A model generated the notes under the pieces. It did no database searches. It worked only from the letters and a program-made list of their open reading frames with translations, and had not been told where the DNA came from. Both the position numbers and the translations under genes were made by a program. 64,000 nucleotides of DNA from Thermoplasma volcanium GSS1. GTDB taxonomy: Archaea > Thermoplasmatota > Thermoplasmata > Thermoplasmatales > Thermoplasmataceae. The DNA lies in the NCBI RefSeq assembly GCF_000011185.1, contig NC_002689.2, forward strand, positions 1,054,001 to 1,118,000, read 5' to 3'. Of this stretch, positions 1 through 9,292 are shown one piece after another (the first letter of the stretch is position 1; every line of letters begins with the position of its first letter).

Positions 1-513
1 TTCACCACCTTCGCCACTTATATTTATACCATACCTTTTCTCCAACGATTTGAGATGATCTAAGTAAGGCAAGTTTATCTCCTTTCCTAGATCTTGCTCA
101 CCTAACCCTTCGGCAGATACTGAGACTATCATCGCCCTTATCCCTGCGTTTATTATTTCCCTGATTATTCGTTCTTGATCAATCTTCCAGAGTGGTGTGA
201 ATGAAACTATTTTGTTTGCAGTGCATAGCCTTTCGATCCTTGTCTTCTGGTATTCAGAAGCGATAGCTCCAGATACGATAGCGTTAAGACCTTCTCCAGC
301 AAGTTCGGAGATCTTCCTTTCGAAGTGAGCCTCGTCGACAAATTCATATTCCAGGTCAAGAAGTGAGGCAGTTTCTGTTGCGTATAACACGTTTGGAAAG
401 TGAAACATGTACGAATACTCACTTGGCTTCACAATAAGGGCTTTTTCTAATTCAAGACCCTGTTCTATGGCTATAACGGCCGACAAGAATGAATCTTTTC
501 CGCCAGACATCAA
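1..513 (-). CDS. Dph6-type diphthine-ammonia ligase / PP-loop ATPase (3' end beyond window)
   Basis: N-terminal part of an adenine-alpha-hydrolase (PP-loop) protein. The SGGKDS pyrophosphate-binding motif lies at the very start, and the rest resembles the MJ0570/Dph6 family that makes the final amide of diphthamide on elongation factor 2. The C-terminus runs off the left edge. The start is a problem. In the frame of SGGKDS the only start codons after the thiL stop are TTG 513 and ATG 510, which remove the usual first beta-strand. A GTG at 538-536 overlaps the thiL stop in the common GTGA manner and would give a normal N-terminus if one base were removed within positions 526-534. EF-2, the presumed substrate, is encoded at 50527-52725. 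Family assignment fairly sure; exact substrate inferred. Confidence 0.75.
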   Translation of the reverse strand, partial: MMSGGKDSFLSAVIAIEQGLELEKALIVKPSEYSYMFHFPNVLYATETASLLDLEYEFVDEAHFERKISELAGEGLNAIVSGAIASEYQKTRIERLCTANKIVSFTPLWKIDQERIIREIINAGIRAMIVSVSAEGLGEQDLGKEINLPYLDHLKSLEKRYGINISGEGGE

Positions 514-534
514 CGCAACTGCCCTCGTAACCTC

Positions 535-1517
535 TCACCTTATTTCGCCAAGCTGTGGTTTTGGCCTGAAATGTTCGTAGCCTTCATCCTTCATCTTCGT
601 CCAAGTCTTCCCATCGAATACAATGTTTTCTCCTTCCCAAGTCTCACCTATAAAATGCACTTCTATGTTGTTTGATTCCATAGCTTGGGCGAAATCCCTG
701 TAATTTTCTTCAGGAACTGTGAATAAAAGTTCATAATCGCCTCCATAGCCGCATGCAATATCATATACACTCGCACCGGAAATCTCGGCAGCCTTCCTAG
801 CACTATCATCGTAAACAACCTCATCTTCCACGATTTTGAAGCCTACACCGTAATCTGCCTTCATCTGGTTCAACGATGAATAGAGGCCGTCTGAGAGATC
901 CATCATAAATTTGGCTCCATATTCGCTTATAATCCTGGCTTCCTCTAGCCGTGGAGTGATGCCAAGCATCATGTTTATCCCTTCCACACTGTCGTATCCG
1001 CTTTTGTAGAATATATAGCCACTGGCAGCCCTTCCAAGCTTATTAGTATAGGCAACCATCTGTTTCCTTCCTATGTCAGATCTCTTCCTAGTAAGCGTTT
1101 TTTTCTGTTTTCCTATAGCTATACCAGTCAATATCAAGTCCATGCCTTCCTTGAGGTCTCCGCCTATGAAATCCACGTCGTACATCTTCAATACCTTCAT
1201 AATTCCAGATTCTATATCCTCCAAAAAGGATATTTCAATTTCTGGGGAAATCGAATAAGCTGTCATAAATGAAATAGGTATGCCAGCCATAGCTGCAACA
1301 TCACTAAGATTTATGGATGCAAAGAATTTCCCTATCAGTTCGCCGGCGGGCCTGACGGCATGTGTGTTTTCCTGCCTATAACATCTGTGGTTATGAGTAT
1401 GTATTCATCACCGTTATCAATGTACGAGCAATCATCCTTGTAAGATAATCCTGTGATGCTGTTGAGCCTGTTTATTATTGCCCTCTCTCCAAGTTCCTTT
1501 AACTTCATCTTTACCAT
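535..1517 (-). pseudogene. thiL: thiL, thiamine-monophosphate kinase, interrupted by a frameshift
   Basis: ThiL phosphorylates thiamine monophosphate to TPP. The first 60 codons (1517-1335) carry the family N-terminus with the DDCSYI and TTDVIG segments, then hit a TGA. The sequence continues in the -1 frame with INLSDVAAMAGIP, the DLSDGL motif and GYGGDYELL to the stop at 535. Adding one C to the CCC run at about 1348-1350 restores one ORF of about 327 codons, a normal ThiL length. The start may be ATG 1517 or ATG 1508, the latter better spaced from a GGAG. I infer a real single-base loss, a programmed -1 shift or a sequencing error; the sequence alone cannot decide. Confidence 0.87.
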
Positions 1518-1577
1518 TCTCCGGCAGTCCCGTACTTTAATCCAGAACGTTATTTCATTAATGACTGTTTCCAGTGG

Positions 1578-3059
1578 CTAGTTACGGATTCTCGAAGTTT
1601 TCTCCTGCACTTCAATTGAGTGGCCAATTTCTTCATCTATGAATTTGAGGAAATCGCCCATCCTGTCCGCAGGTATATTTGCACCCGCTGCCAGGTCGTG
1701 ACCTCCGCCAACACCACCTGTCTTGACTGCTGCCCTTCTAAACAGATCCGCTAGATCGATCCCAGAACTAAGAAAGCTTTTGCCTGCCCGTACACTTATC
1801 TTTATAGTGCCTGGATCCGAATCTGCCATTGTTACAAGTGGCCTCATTGTTTCGCCGGTCTTGGCTAGCACCATGTTTGCTATTATGCCAACTATATTCT
1901 CATTTATATCTTTGCCTGCGTAAAAATAATCAACGTTTTTAAGCGACTTCAAGCCCTTTGACAATATCTGGTTATAACCATTTACCAAGTTCTTTCTGTG
2001 GTTAGCCATCAACGAAATTGCCTTTTTATAAAATTCGGCGCGATCACCTGCAGCTACCATCAATCCAACAATACCCTGATCATATCTGCCACATGAATTA
2101 AGCAGCGTGGCAAACTCCTTAGCATCCCAAGTGGGTGAATTTTTATCTTCATCTGGAAAGATATAAGTCTCTCCAATCAGCTTCGAAATATCATTGTTTC
2201 CTGCTATTATGAACCTACCTACCACTTCGGTCCTAAGCTTCCTCTTTTCTTCTTCAGATAAATCGTTGTATACCCTGTATTTTTCCCCATCCTTTACCGG
2301 AATGCCAAGAAAGTTCAGCAGCCTTCCAGCACCGCTGTAGAAGTTCGATATGCCTGGAATGCCGTCAGAACCGAGCTCCAAGAACCTCTTAAGTGGACGG
2401 GATGTACGCCCAAAGAACTTGAGATCTTCAAGAACAGAGACCTTTCTGGCATCTTGGCCAATCCTTAAGAATACTCTGTTCAATCCTTCGAGAACTCCTG
2501 AATTGGCATCTTGGACGTCACCAACAGATCCAACTATAGCAGGCTTTACCAGGTCTAAGTTCTTTTCGGAAAAAGCCAATGATACTAAGAATGTACAGCC
2601 TGATCCACTTATATCGTATGATCCGTTTAATCCAACAAGATGCGGGTTAACCTGGTATATTTTTGAGAAATCTGAAAATTCAAGAAAAGAAAGAATATCT
2701 CTCTTATGATCCTCGTCTACATCAAACTGATCAGGCACGTGGTGATCCGTTATTAGGCATTCGATGCCTGAGTCCCTGATCATGTGCATCGATCCTGATC
2801 CAAGATCAACAAACCACTTGAATCCTGAAGGCAAGCTTTTAAGTACATCTCTATCTAAGTTTTTTACAAAGATCACTTCGTTCGATATGCCTGCTCTATC
2901 AAGAGTGACTTTCGCAATCGCTGACGAAGAGAGTCCATCCGCATCATTATGGGATACAATTACAACCTTTTCTTGGTCTCTAAGTATTTCTCTGGCAGCT
3001 ACTGCCATCTCGTAGAGATCCCTGTGTTTCTTTTCCAAAAAATATTCTTGTAGCTTCAT
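1578..3059 (-). CDS. DHH-family phosphoesterase, archaeal RecJ-like nuclease
   Basis: A 493-residue DHH/DHHA1 protein. Metal-binding motifs are visible: HNDADG at residues 37-42, a DLGSG motif, and TDHHVP near residue 105. A C-terminal DHHA1 domain contains the glycine-rich GGGHDLAAG signature. Archaeal members of this length are single-strand-specific exonucleases, related to GAN/RecJ partners of the CMG-like replisome, or oligonucleotide hydrolases. The start ATG overlaps the stop of the upstream RaSEA gene by four bases (ATGA), so the two are probably translated together. Which RecJ-like paralogue this is (GAN or another) cannot be told from the sequence. Confidence 0.85.
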   Translation of the reverse strand: MKLQEYFLEKKHRDLYEMAVAAREILRDQEKVVIVSHNDADGLSSSAIAKVTLDRAGISNEVIFVKNLDRDVLKSLPSGFKWFVDLGSGSMHMIRDSGIECLITDHHVPDQFDVDEDHKRDILSFLEFSDFSKIYQVNPHLVGLNGSYDISGSGCTFLVSLAFSEKNLDLVKPAIVGSVGDVQDANSGVLEGLNRVFLRIGQDARKVSVLEDLKFFGRTSRPLKRFLELGSDGIPGISNFYSGAGRLLNFLGIPVKDGEKYRVYNDLSEEEKRKLRTEVVGRFIIAGNNDISKLIGETYIFPDEDKNSPTWDAKEFATLLNSCGRYDQGIVGLMVAAGDRAEFYKKAISLMANHRKNLVNGYNQILSKGLKSLKNVDYFYAGKDINENIVGIIANMVLAKTGETMRPLVTMADSDPGTIKISVRAGKSFLSSGIDLADLFRRAAVKTGGVGGGHDLAAGANIPADRMGDFLKFIDEEIGHSIEVQEKTSRIRN

Positions 3060-4108
3060 ATATATGCTACGGAGTTAAGCGATTGATCTATTAACTTGCC
3101 AAAATCACATTGAAATAAAGAGCGGTCTTCTATCTCAAGCTCTTCCATATACTTCGATAAGTCCTGAGACTTCATATATCTTTCCAGTTCCGTTGTGTCC
3201 TGGTTAAGCGAACTCTTTACTATCAAATCCAGAAGATCGTAGTCAAACTCATCGTTGTGTATTCCTCTCTCCTTATTTCCTCCTGTTGGGTATGATATAA
3301 CTTCAGGTCCTATCTTCATCCCGTCTATCAATACACGGGCAAGCGACCATAATCTGGGTGGTCTGTAAAGGCCGCGTTTCCATAGGTACTCAACGAGTGT
3401 ATTCTTTTGCACATTTGTTGGATTTATGGAGACATCATTGGTTAGGTCTTTTACAGCCCTTATGGAATCTAGTACATCCTTTATTGCCGATTTCTCAGAT
3501 ATGAATGGAGGCTTGAGCAAGAGATACGTCCTCAGTTCTAAACCATTATTTCTTATCCGTTTTGCGGCATCAACATACTTTGTGAAACTTGATCCTTTGT
3601 TTATTGAATTTTCCACTATATAATCATTGGCGGACTCTAGACCAATTGCTATCCTAGTTTCGAACCCATATTTCTTAATTTCTTCTAGCCTTTCATCTCT
3701 TATATATTCCGTTCTGGATTCTATAAGGAGTTTTTCTACCTTGTTAGATATGGAATCGTAGAAATAAGCTCTTACTTCGTCTGGAACTTCAATAGGGTCC
3801 AGGAAACTGCCAGAAGTGAATACCTTCAATACCTCAGTATTTAGAACAGAAGAGAGATGGTCAATCTGCTTGAACAGGTTTTCATTTGAAACGTCAGCTG
3901 TATCATTGAAATATCCGCACATGCTGCACGCGGAAAAACGATACCAGGAACAACCTCTAGTTCTTAAAATCGCAACTGTGCTTTTTTCTGGATATCCGCG
4001 TAGCCGATCCATTTCGTTCCATATTGATACTGGCTTATCCTTTTCTACTTTACTTGAATATGAAGGCATAAGACTCTTAATGAACAGAGCCAGTTCCCTA
4101 TTAACCAT
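3056..4108 (-). CDS. Archaeosine biosynthesis radical SAM protein RaSEA
   Basis: A 350-residue radical SAM protein of the TIGR01210 type. Residues 51-67 hold an unusual cluster-binding motif with cysteines 53, 61 and 64 (CX7CxxC) instead of the usual CX3CX2C, which is typical of RaSEA. RaSEA converts the ArcS product (preQ0-lysine adduct at tRNA position 15) to archaeosine. It is the first gene of a minus-strand group with the RecJ-like gene, which overlaps its stop. The ArcS partner is not in this window. The divergent aspartate aminotransferase starts 88 bp away. Confidence 0.85.
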   Translation of the reverse strand: MVNRELALFIKSLMPSYSSKVEKDKPVSIWNEMDRLRGYPEKSTVAILRTRGCSWYRFSACSMCGYFNDTADVSNENLFKQIDHLSSVLNTEVLKVFTSGSFLDPIEVPDEVRAYFYDSISNKVEKLLIESRTEYIRDERLEEIKKYGFETRIAIGLESANDYIVENSINKGSSFTKYVDAAKRIRNNGLELRTYLLLKPPFISEKSAIKDVLDSIRAVKDLTNDVSINPTNVQKNTLVEYLWKRGLYRPPRLWSLARVLIDGMKIGPEVISYPTGGNKERGIHNDEFDYDLLDLIVKSSLNQDTTELERYMKSQDLSKYMEELEIEDRSLFQCDFGKLIDQSLNSVAYI

Positions 4109-4195
4109 GCTTAGCTTATGCTATGTTAAATAAAATCTTTCTGATTTTCTATTGCCTAATGGAAAACTTTTATCCTTATCATCGATTACTTAAAA

Positions 4196-5341
4196 ATGCT
4201 TTCTCAAAGGCTACAATATGTCAATGAATCAGCCACCGTTTCCGCCAGCAACTATGTTGAAAAGCTCAAGAAACAGGGGATAAAGGTATACAACTTTGGT
4301 ATAGGGGAGCCGGATTTCACAACCCCACAGCACATAATAGAATATGCGTTCGAAATGGCAAAAGAAGGAAAAACGCATTATACACCGTCAAACGGCATAC
4401 ACGAATTGAGGGAAAAAGTTTCTGAAAAGCTCAAAAATAGGAATAATATAAATGCATCGCCAGACGAAGTCCTGATTACGCCAACAAAATTTGGCATAAA
4501 TCTCGCTATGATGGTCATCCTTAACCCTGGCGATGAAGTGCTCATTCCAGAACCTTACTATGTTTCGTATCCGGACATCGTAAGGCTCGCAGGAGGAAAG
4601 CCCGTAACTGTTAGTACATTGGAAGATTACAGCCTGGATTTTGATCTAATGCGAAAGTACGTTACGCCTAAGACAAAGGCAATAATATTCAACAACCCGA
4701 CAAATCCCACGGGAAAGGTTTACGATGAGAAGGAGATAAAGAGCCTTGTCGATTTTGCACTTGAATACGGCCTCTACATAGTATCAGATGAAATATACGA
4801 AGACCTCATCTATAATGGCAAGTTAATTTCGCCTGCCTCTTATAGCGAGATGTGGGGAAAGAGTATAACACTGAACGGTTTTTCAAAAGGATATGCAATG
4901 ACTGGATGGCGCATAGGTTACATGGCGGCACCCAGGGAGATTGTGGAAGCAGCAAACGTAATACAGCAACAGACTATAACCTGCGTTTCCTCTATATCGC
5001 AGTATGCCGCGTTACGGGCACTCGACGATACTGAAAGCCCGAAAAAGATGAAAGACGAATTCAAAAGGAGGAGAGATCTCATACTTTCCATACTCGATTC
5101 TTCTGATAAGCTAAATGTAACAGAACCAGATGGAGCTTTCTATGTATTTCCGGAATACAACAGCGATATTTCTTCTAATAAAGTATCAGAGGATCTGCTT
5201 GAAAAATACCAGGTCGTTGTAACCCCTGGTTCTGCATTCGGGAGGCAAGGAGAACATCACTTTAGAATATCGTTCGCAACCTCTGAAGACATTATTAAGG
5301 AAGGGGCTGAAAGGATTATTAAATTCTTTGCATCAGTTTAA
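4196..5341 (+). CDS. Class I/II aminotransferase, aspartate aminotransferase type
   Basis: A 381-residue fold-type I PLP enzyme that transfers amino groups between aspartate (or aromatic amino acids) and 2-oxoglutarate. Visible features: GEPDF near residue 37, NNPTNPTG at 166-173, SDEIYEDL, and the PLP lysine in NGFSKGYAMTGWRIGY (K231). The length fits the archaeal AspAT family. The ATG follows an AT-rich promoter-like stretch closely, so the mRNA may be leaderless. It precedes homoserine kinase and cystathionine gamma-synthase, which fits a role in the aspartate family of amino acids. Specificity within the family is inferred. Confidence 0.88.
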   Translation: MLSQRLQYVNESATVSASNYVEKLKKQGIKVYNFGIGEPDFTTPQHIIEYAFEMAKEGKTHYTPSNGIHELREKVSEKLKNRNNINASPDEVLITPTKFGINLAMMVILNPGDEVLIPEPYYVSYPDIVRLAGGKPVTVSTLEDYSLDFDLMRKYVTPKTKAIIFNNPTNPTGKVYDEKEIKSLVDFALEYGLYIVSDEIYEDLIYNGKLISPASYSEMWGKSITLNGFSKGYAMTGWRIGYMAAPREIVEAANVIQQQTITCVSSISQYAALRALDDTESPKKMKDEFKRRRDLILSILDSSDKLNVTEPDGAFYVFPEYNSDISSNKVSEDLLEKYQVVVTPGSAFGRQGEHHFRISFATSEDIIKEGAERIIKFFASV

Positions 5342-5399
5342 TTACTAGCAGTAATTTCCTATAACAAAATTATTAACATATTGTCATTAATTGCCATCC

Positions 5400-6320
5400 A
5401 TGGAACTTTCCGTGATATCTCCTTGTTCTTCTGCTAACTTAGGGCCTGGTTACGATGTCCTTGCCATCGCATTCGATGCTTTCTACGATCAAGTAAATGT
5501 AATGTTATCCGATAAGTTGCGTATATTGGCCGATGAAATACCAGTTCAGCCAGATAAAAATACAGCAGGCCTTACCGCCTTGAAGATGATTGAAGATTTT
5601 GGAATTAAAGATGGCATCAAGATCTCAATTAAGAAGGGAATACCTTACGGGCTTGGGCTTGGCAGTAGTGGTTCAAGTGCAGCTGCAGCTGCATACGCAA
5701 TTAATAACCTTTTTGCGCTCGGCTTGGAGAGGAAGGATTTAATCAAGTATGCTGCAGTTGGCGAGCTTGCTTCGTCAGGGTCTCCGCACCCTGATAACGT
5801 ATCTGCATCTATTCTAGGTGGTCTCGTCATAGTATCACCCGAAGGCATTTCCGCGAAAAGGATAGAGGTATCTGATCAATTCAAGTTCTTGCTAGTGATT
5901 GCTGACCTTAAGATAAGAGACAAGACAAAGTACGCAAGATCCCTTGTCCCATCTGGTGTGAGTATGGGCGACCACAAGAGAAACACAAGCCGCGTAGCAT
6001 CTCTAATAGCTGGATTAATGAGCGGGGATAGAGAACTAGTTAGTACAGGAATGAATGATGATATTGTCGAAGCGGCAAGGGAACCCATTTTTCCATACTA
6101 TCGAAGAGTAAAGGACACCGCAATAGAATCAGGAGCGGTAGGCGCGGTTGTAAGCGGTGCCGGACCATCAATTCTTGTAGTATACGATAACAAGACAGAA
6201 ACGAAACAAATGATCCGAAAAATATCCAGGATATACGAGGGCATGGGAATAAGTGTAAACTTCGCAACTCCTAATGTAGCAGATGGGGTGAGAGAGGTTG
6301 CCAACCCGCTTGCCGATTAA
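5400..6320 (+). CDS. thrB: Homoserine kinase
   Basis: GHMP-family kinase that phosphorylates homoserine to O-phosphohomoserine. The N-terminus has the ThrB signature SSANLGPGYD, followed by the ATP-binding loop GLGLGSSGSSAAAAA. The C-terminal GAVVSGAGPS motif is present. ATG 5400 gives the canonical N-terminus (MELSVISP); the in-frame TTG at 5391 would add three residues. An AT-rich box around 5368-5378 fits a nearly leaderless start. The 3' end overlaps the cystathionine gamma-synthase ORF by 23 bases, which suggests direct supply of O-phosphohomoserine to that enzyme. Confidence 0.92.
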   Translation: MELSVISPCSSANLGPGYDVLAIAFDAFYDQVNVMLSDKLRILADEIPVQPDKNTAGLTALKMIEDFGIKDGIKISIKKGIPYGLGLGSSGSSAAAAAYAINNLFALGLERKDLIKYAAVGELASSGSPHPDNVSASILGGLVIVSPEGISAKRIEVSDQFKFLLVIADLKIRDKTKYARSLVPSGVSMGDHKRNTSRVASLIAGLMSGDRELVSTGMNDDIVEAAREPIFPYYRRVKDTAIESGAVGAVVSGAGPSILVVYDNKTETKQMIRKISRIYEGMGISVNFATPNVADGVREVANPLAD

Positions 6321-7416
6321 GGACCGTTTTGACGATCATGCACATTCACTATCTTTCCCTGTCTTTTTTACAAGTTCCTATGATTCGAGAAAGGACCGTA
6401 AATATAGGTATAGCAGGGAGTTAAACCCAACTGTAGAAGAGTTATCTAGACAACTGAGTTTGCTCGAAAATACAGAGAGATCCATATGCTTTAGTTCTGG
6501 AATGGGCGCAATTACAGGCACTATCCTCGCTCTTGCAAAACCTGGAGATAAGTTAGTTATGCCAACAGATGTGTTTGGGAGAACGTATCTCTTTGCAAAG
6601 AATTTCCTTACTAAGTTCGGGATAAACGTTAAATTTGTAGAACCAGGGACGGACTCTCTCCTAGGTGCTGTTGAAGAACATGCGGACATTGTATTCTTTG
6701 AGAGCCTTTCCAATCCATTACTGAGATTGTACGACGTAGATAGGATCTGCAGAAAAGCCTCAGATATAGGGGCTATTACCATAGTAGACAACACCCTAGC
6801 CACACCTATTTTGCTGAAGCCTTCTCTTTACGGATGCGACATAATAATAGAGAGCCTTTCTAAGTTTATTGGTGGTCATAACAATGCTATTGGCGGTTCA
6901 GCTTCTGGATCGCTAATGATGGATACCATTGATGAAAATAGGAGAAGCCTTGGATCTTCCATGGACCCAATGTCAGCATACCTCTTTATTCTTGGACTAA
7001 AAACCATCGATCTCCGCATAAAGAGATCTTCAGAAACAGCTAAAGCTATAGCGAGATTCTTAAATGAAAACAATTTTGTATCTAAAGTCTATTATCCAGG
7101 TTTGAGCGATAATTCGGACAACATATCTGCAAAAACACTGTTAAATGGTTCTCCCCCTATAGTCTCCTTTTTATTAGATGAAGGAAAAGATGTGCAGAAG
7201 TTCATGGAATCCTTACGAATAATTACGCCAGCAAACACCATGGGTGGTTCTAATTCTACAATTTCGAATCCATACACTATGTCTCACAGAAACCTTAGTG
7301 AAGATGAAAAATTAAGGCTAGGAATAACGAAGAATCTCATGCGGTTGTCTGTTGGCCTCGAAGACCTAGATCAAATAATTCAAGATTTAGAACAGGCAAT
7401 TAAATATGCACAGTAA
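6298..7416 (+). CDS. metB: Cystathionine gamma-synthase family PLP enzyme
   Basis: Cys/Met-metabolism PLP enzyme of 372 residues. It shows the SSGMGAI segment near 66-72, the DNTLATP motif at 164-170, and the PLP lysine in ESLSKFIGGH (K189). A TTG start at 6298 is chosen because GGTGA lies just upstream and the next ATG would lose conserved sequence. The overlap with thrB suggests a plant-like reaction joining cysteine to O-phosphohomoserine rather than O-acyl-homoserine. Alternatives are cystathionine gamma-lyase or methionine gamma-lyase; the gene context favours the synthase. Confidence 0.82.
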   Translation: MPTRLPIKDRFDDHAHSLSFPVFFTSSYDSRKDRKYRYSRELNPTVEELSRQLSLLENTERSICFSSGMGAITGTILALAKPGDKLVMPTDVFGRTYLFAKNFLTKFGINVKFVEPGTDSLLGAVEEHADIVFFESLSNPLLRLYDVDRICRKASDIGAITIVDNTLATPILLKPSLYGCDIIIESLSKFIGGHNNAIGGSASGSLMMDTIDENRRSLGSSMDPMSAYLFILGLKTIDLRIKRSSETAKAIARFLNENNFVSKVYYPGLSDNSDNISAKTLLNGSPPIVSFLLDEGKDVQKFMESLRIITPANTMGGSNSTISNPYTMSHRNLSEDEKLRLGITKNLMRLSVGLEDLDQIIQDLEQAIKYAQ

Positions 7417-7496
7417 TTAAGGATATGAGCGGTATTATAGGTTCCTTTACAAGCTAATTTCCAATTGCGCTATAAGATCCAACCATAAAATGAAGA

Positions 7497-7594
7497 TCCC
7501 GGCTTCCGGATTCGAACCAGAGACCTGCGGATTACGGCGAATTCACCGTTGAACCCTCTACAGTCCGCCGCTCTACCAGCTGAGCTAAGCCGGG
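7497..7594 (-). tRNA. tRNA-Tyr (GTA) with a 25-nt intron
   Basis: The minus strand folds as a tRNA with acceptor CCCGGCT/AGCCGGG (7594-7588 with 7504-7498), a C1-G72 pair typical of archaeal tRNA-Tyr, D-arm, anticodon stem GCGGA/TCCGC and T-loop TTCGAAT. The anticodon GTA is followed by G37 at 7558, an intron at 7557-7533, and exon 2 from 7532. The intron forms an ACGG/CCGT stem, consistent with the bulge-helix-bulge cut by the archaeal splicing endonuclease. The mature length is 73 nt; CCA is not encoded. Confidence 0.95.
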
Positions 7595-7680
7595 TTGCAA
7601 CCTGATTTTCGTAATTTCATTTTATCATTTAAAACTATCTCTAGTCACAATCTATGCCATAAAGACATCTCGATCTTCTT

Positions 7681-8076
7681 CTAAATATCTTTTATAGCTT
7701 CTTCTATTTCCTTTTCGTACTTAACTGCGACATTCCCATCTTGCCCCATATAATCGTTTATCTGTGTAGACACGTACTGCATGGAAATGGTGACTTTGTC
7801 TCCTTCGCCTTTTAGAACTATCTTGCAAGGAAGGAACAGGCCATAATCCCGAGATACAGAAAGTATTTCATCTGCAGCCGACGGTTTGCACACATTCAGT
7901 ATGTAATAGGGATCAACATCCTTTTTCAGAGCATTTTTCAATATCTGCGCAACATCTATGTACGATAAAACAACGTATCCTCTCTTCTTGAGCTCCGTAA
8001 ATAGTTTTCCATACACTTCCTCAACAGTCCCATTTACCTTCCTTTCATACTTATACATAAAGCTTGATTTTTGCAT
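7681..8076 (-). CDS. DUF302 domain protein
   Basis: Small protein of the DUF302 fold, about 131 residues from ATG 8076. An alternative ATG lies at 8058 (MYKYERKV, the usual domain start), and a TTG at 8109 sits directly behind the stop of the GTPase gene. The pattern of an N-terminal helix followed by RGYVVLSYIDV, a central NVCKPSAADEIL segment and a strand with Met-Gln-Tyr is what assigns the family. Function unknown; some relatives bind metals or small ligands. Co-directional with the YchF gene and probably co-transcribed. Confidence 0.72.
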   Translation of the reverse strand: MQKSSFMYKYERKVNGTVEEVYGKLFTELKKRGYVVLSYIDVAQILKNALKKDVDPYYILNVCKPSAADEILSVSRDYGLFLPCKIVLKGEGDKVTISMQYVSTQINDYMGQDGNVAVKYEKEIEEAIKDI

Positions 8077-8109
8077 CTTTCTTAATGGTGGCGGTATGTG
8101 CAAAGCCAA

Positions 8110-9258
8110 TTATTTTTTGGAGATTATCTTTATTACGTCTCCATCCTTTAAAATGTAGTCTTTACCCAAAACCATCCTGGTTCTAGCGTTGACAGCTCTT
8201 ATAAAGCCCTCCCCTATATCTGTATGAATTTTGTATGCTAGGTCAAGCGATGTTGATCCGTATGGCATGACGAAAGCATCAGGAAGCACGTTACCGGACT
8301 TATCCGTCCATTTGCTCTCATCGTATACAGGATATACAATTATGTAATGCAGGTAATCTCTTACAACTTTTTGCAAGAGATCGTGTATTCTTATTATGCC
8401 AGGCGTATTAAACCAATCCCTTATTTTTGCGAGGACTTCTTTCTGTTTTTCATTTCCACCTAAGATTGCGAAATCATTGAGAGTCGTTGAAACGAGGCCG
8501 GACTTTCTAGCTCTTTTCAGCGCAAGTTCGTATTCAGCAGAAACAAAGTATGAATCTCCTAAGGCGTTTTTCATCTCAGACAAAGTATTCGGGCTAACAA
8601 GGTCAGACTTATTTCCAACTAGCAGGAGAGGTTTTGCGTATTTTATTATTGAAAGAGCGAGCTTGTCTGCGTCTTCCCTTGTCCATATGCTTAGTTTTGC
8701 TGGAAAAAAATCTTTTTCCATCATCTCTGATATCTGGTGCTCGCTTATACCAAATAATGAAAGTTTTCTTTTAAGAGCAATGTCTCTCCGTTCTCCAGAT
8801 GCCTCACTCTTTCTGCTGAAATGATCCCAATCAGAATATATCCTTTGTGAGATCCATTTTAGAAGCTCGGATTTAACCATTTCAATGCTTTTCCTAACAG
8901 TGGCTATATCTCCAGCCGAGGCATCGAAGAGGAGGAGTATAGAATCAACATCCCTTATATTGTCCAGAAACTCATTTCCCATCCCTTTGCCTTCACTTGC
9001 ACCTTCAATTAATCCGGGAACATCAATAATTTGAACCGGGATGTGCCTGTTACCATTTTCGCAGTAGCCCTCACGCGGATTACACTTTCCCGATATTTCT
9101 ACTTCCGGGCATTTGACAACAAAGTAGGTCATGCCAAGATTAGGCTTTATAGTTGTAAAAGGGAAGTTGTTTATTTCAGCCTCATTTTCAGTTGCAGCAG
9201 AAAAAAAAGTCGACTTTCCAACGTTTGGTTCTCCTATGAGGCCTATACGTATCGACAT
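8110..9258 (-). CDS. YchF/OLA1-like Obg-family GTPase with TGS domain
   Basis: A 382-residue translation-associated GTPase. G1 GEPNVGKST is at residues 9-17, G3 DVPG near residue 80, and G4 NKSD in the second half. The C-terminal TGS domain ends in DYILKDGDVIKII. Members bind ribosomes or tRNA and hydrolyse ATP and/or GTP; the archaeal type has a long insertion between G3 and G4, as here. Two cysteines in the Switch region (CNPREGYC) are characteristic of the archaeal branch. The gene precedes the DUF302 gene. Confidence 0.9.
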   Translation of the reverse strand: MSIRIGLIGEPNVGKSTFFSAATENEAEINNFPFTTIKPNLGMTYFVVKCPEVEISGKCNPREGYCENGNRHIPVQIIDVPGLIEGASEGKGMGNEFLDNIRDVDSILLLFDASAGDIATVRKSIEMVKSELLKWISQRIYSDWDHFSRKSEASGERRDIALKRKLSLFGISEHQISEMMEKDFFPAKLSIWTREDADKLALSIIKYAKPLLLVGNKSDLVSPNTLSEMKNALGDSYFVSAEYELALKRARKSGLVSTTLNDFAILGGNEKQKEVLAKIRDWFNTPGIIRIHDLLQKVVRDYLHYIIVYPVYDESKWTDKSGNVLPDAFVMPYGSTSLDLAYKIHTDIGEGFIRAVNARTRMVLGKDYILKDGDVIKIISKK

Positions 9259-9292
9259 GCGAGGTGATTACAGAAATAAAAATAAATATTCC

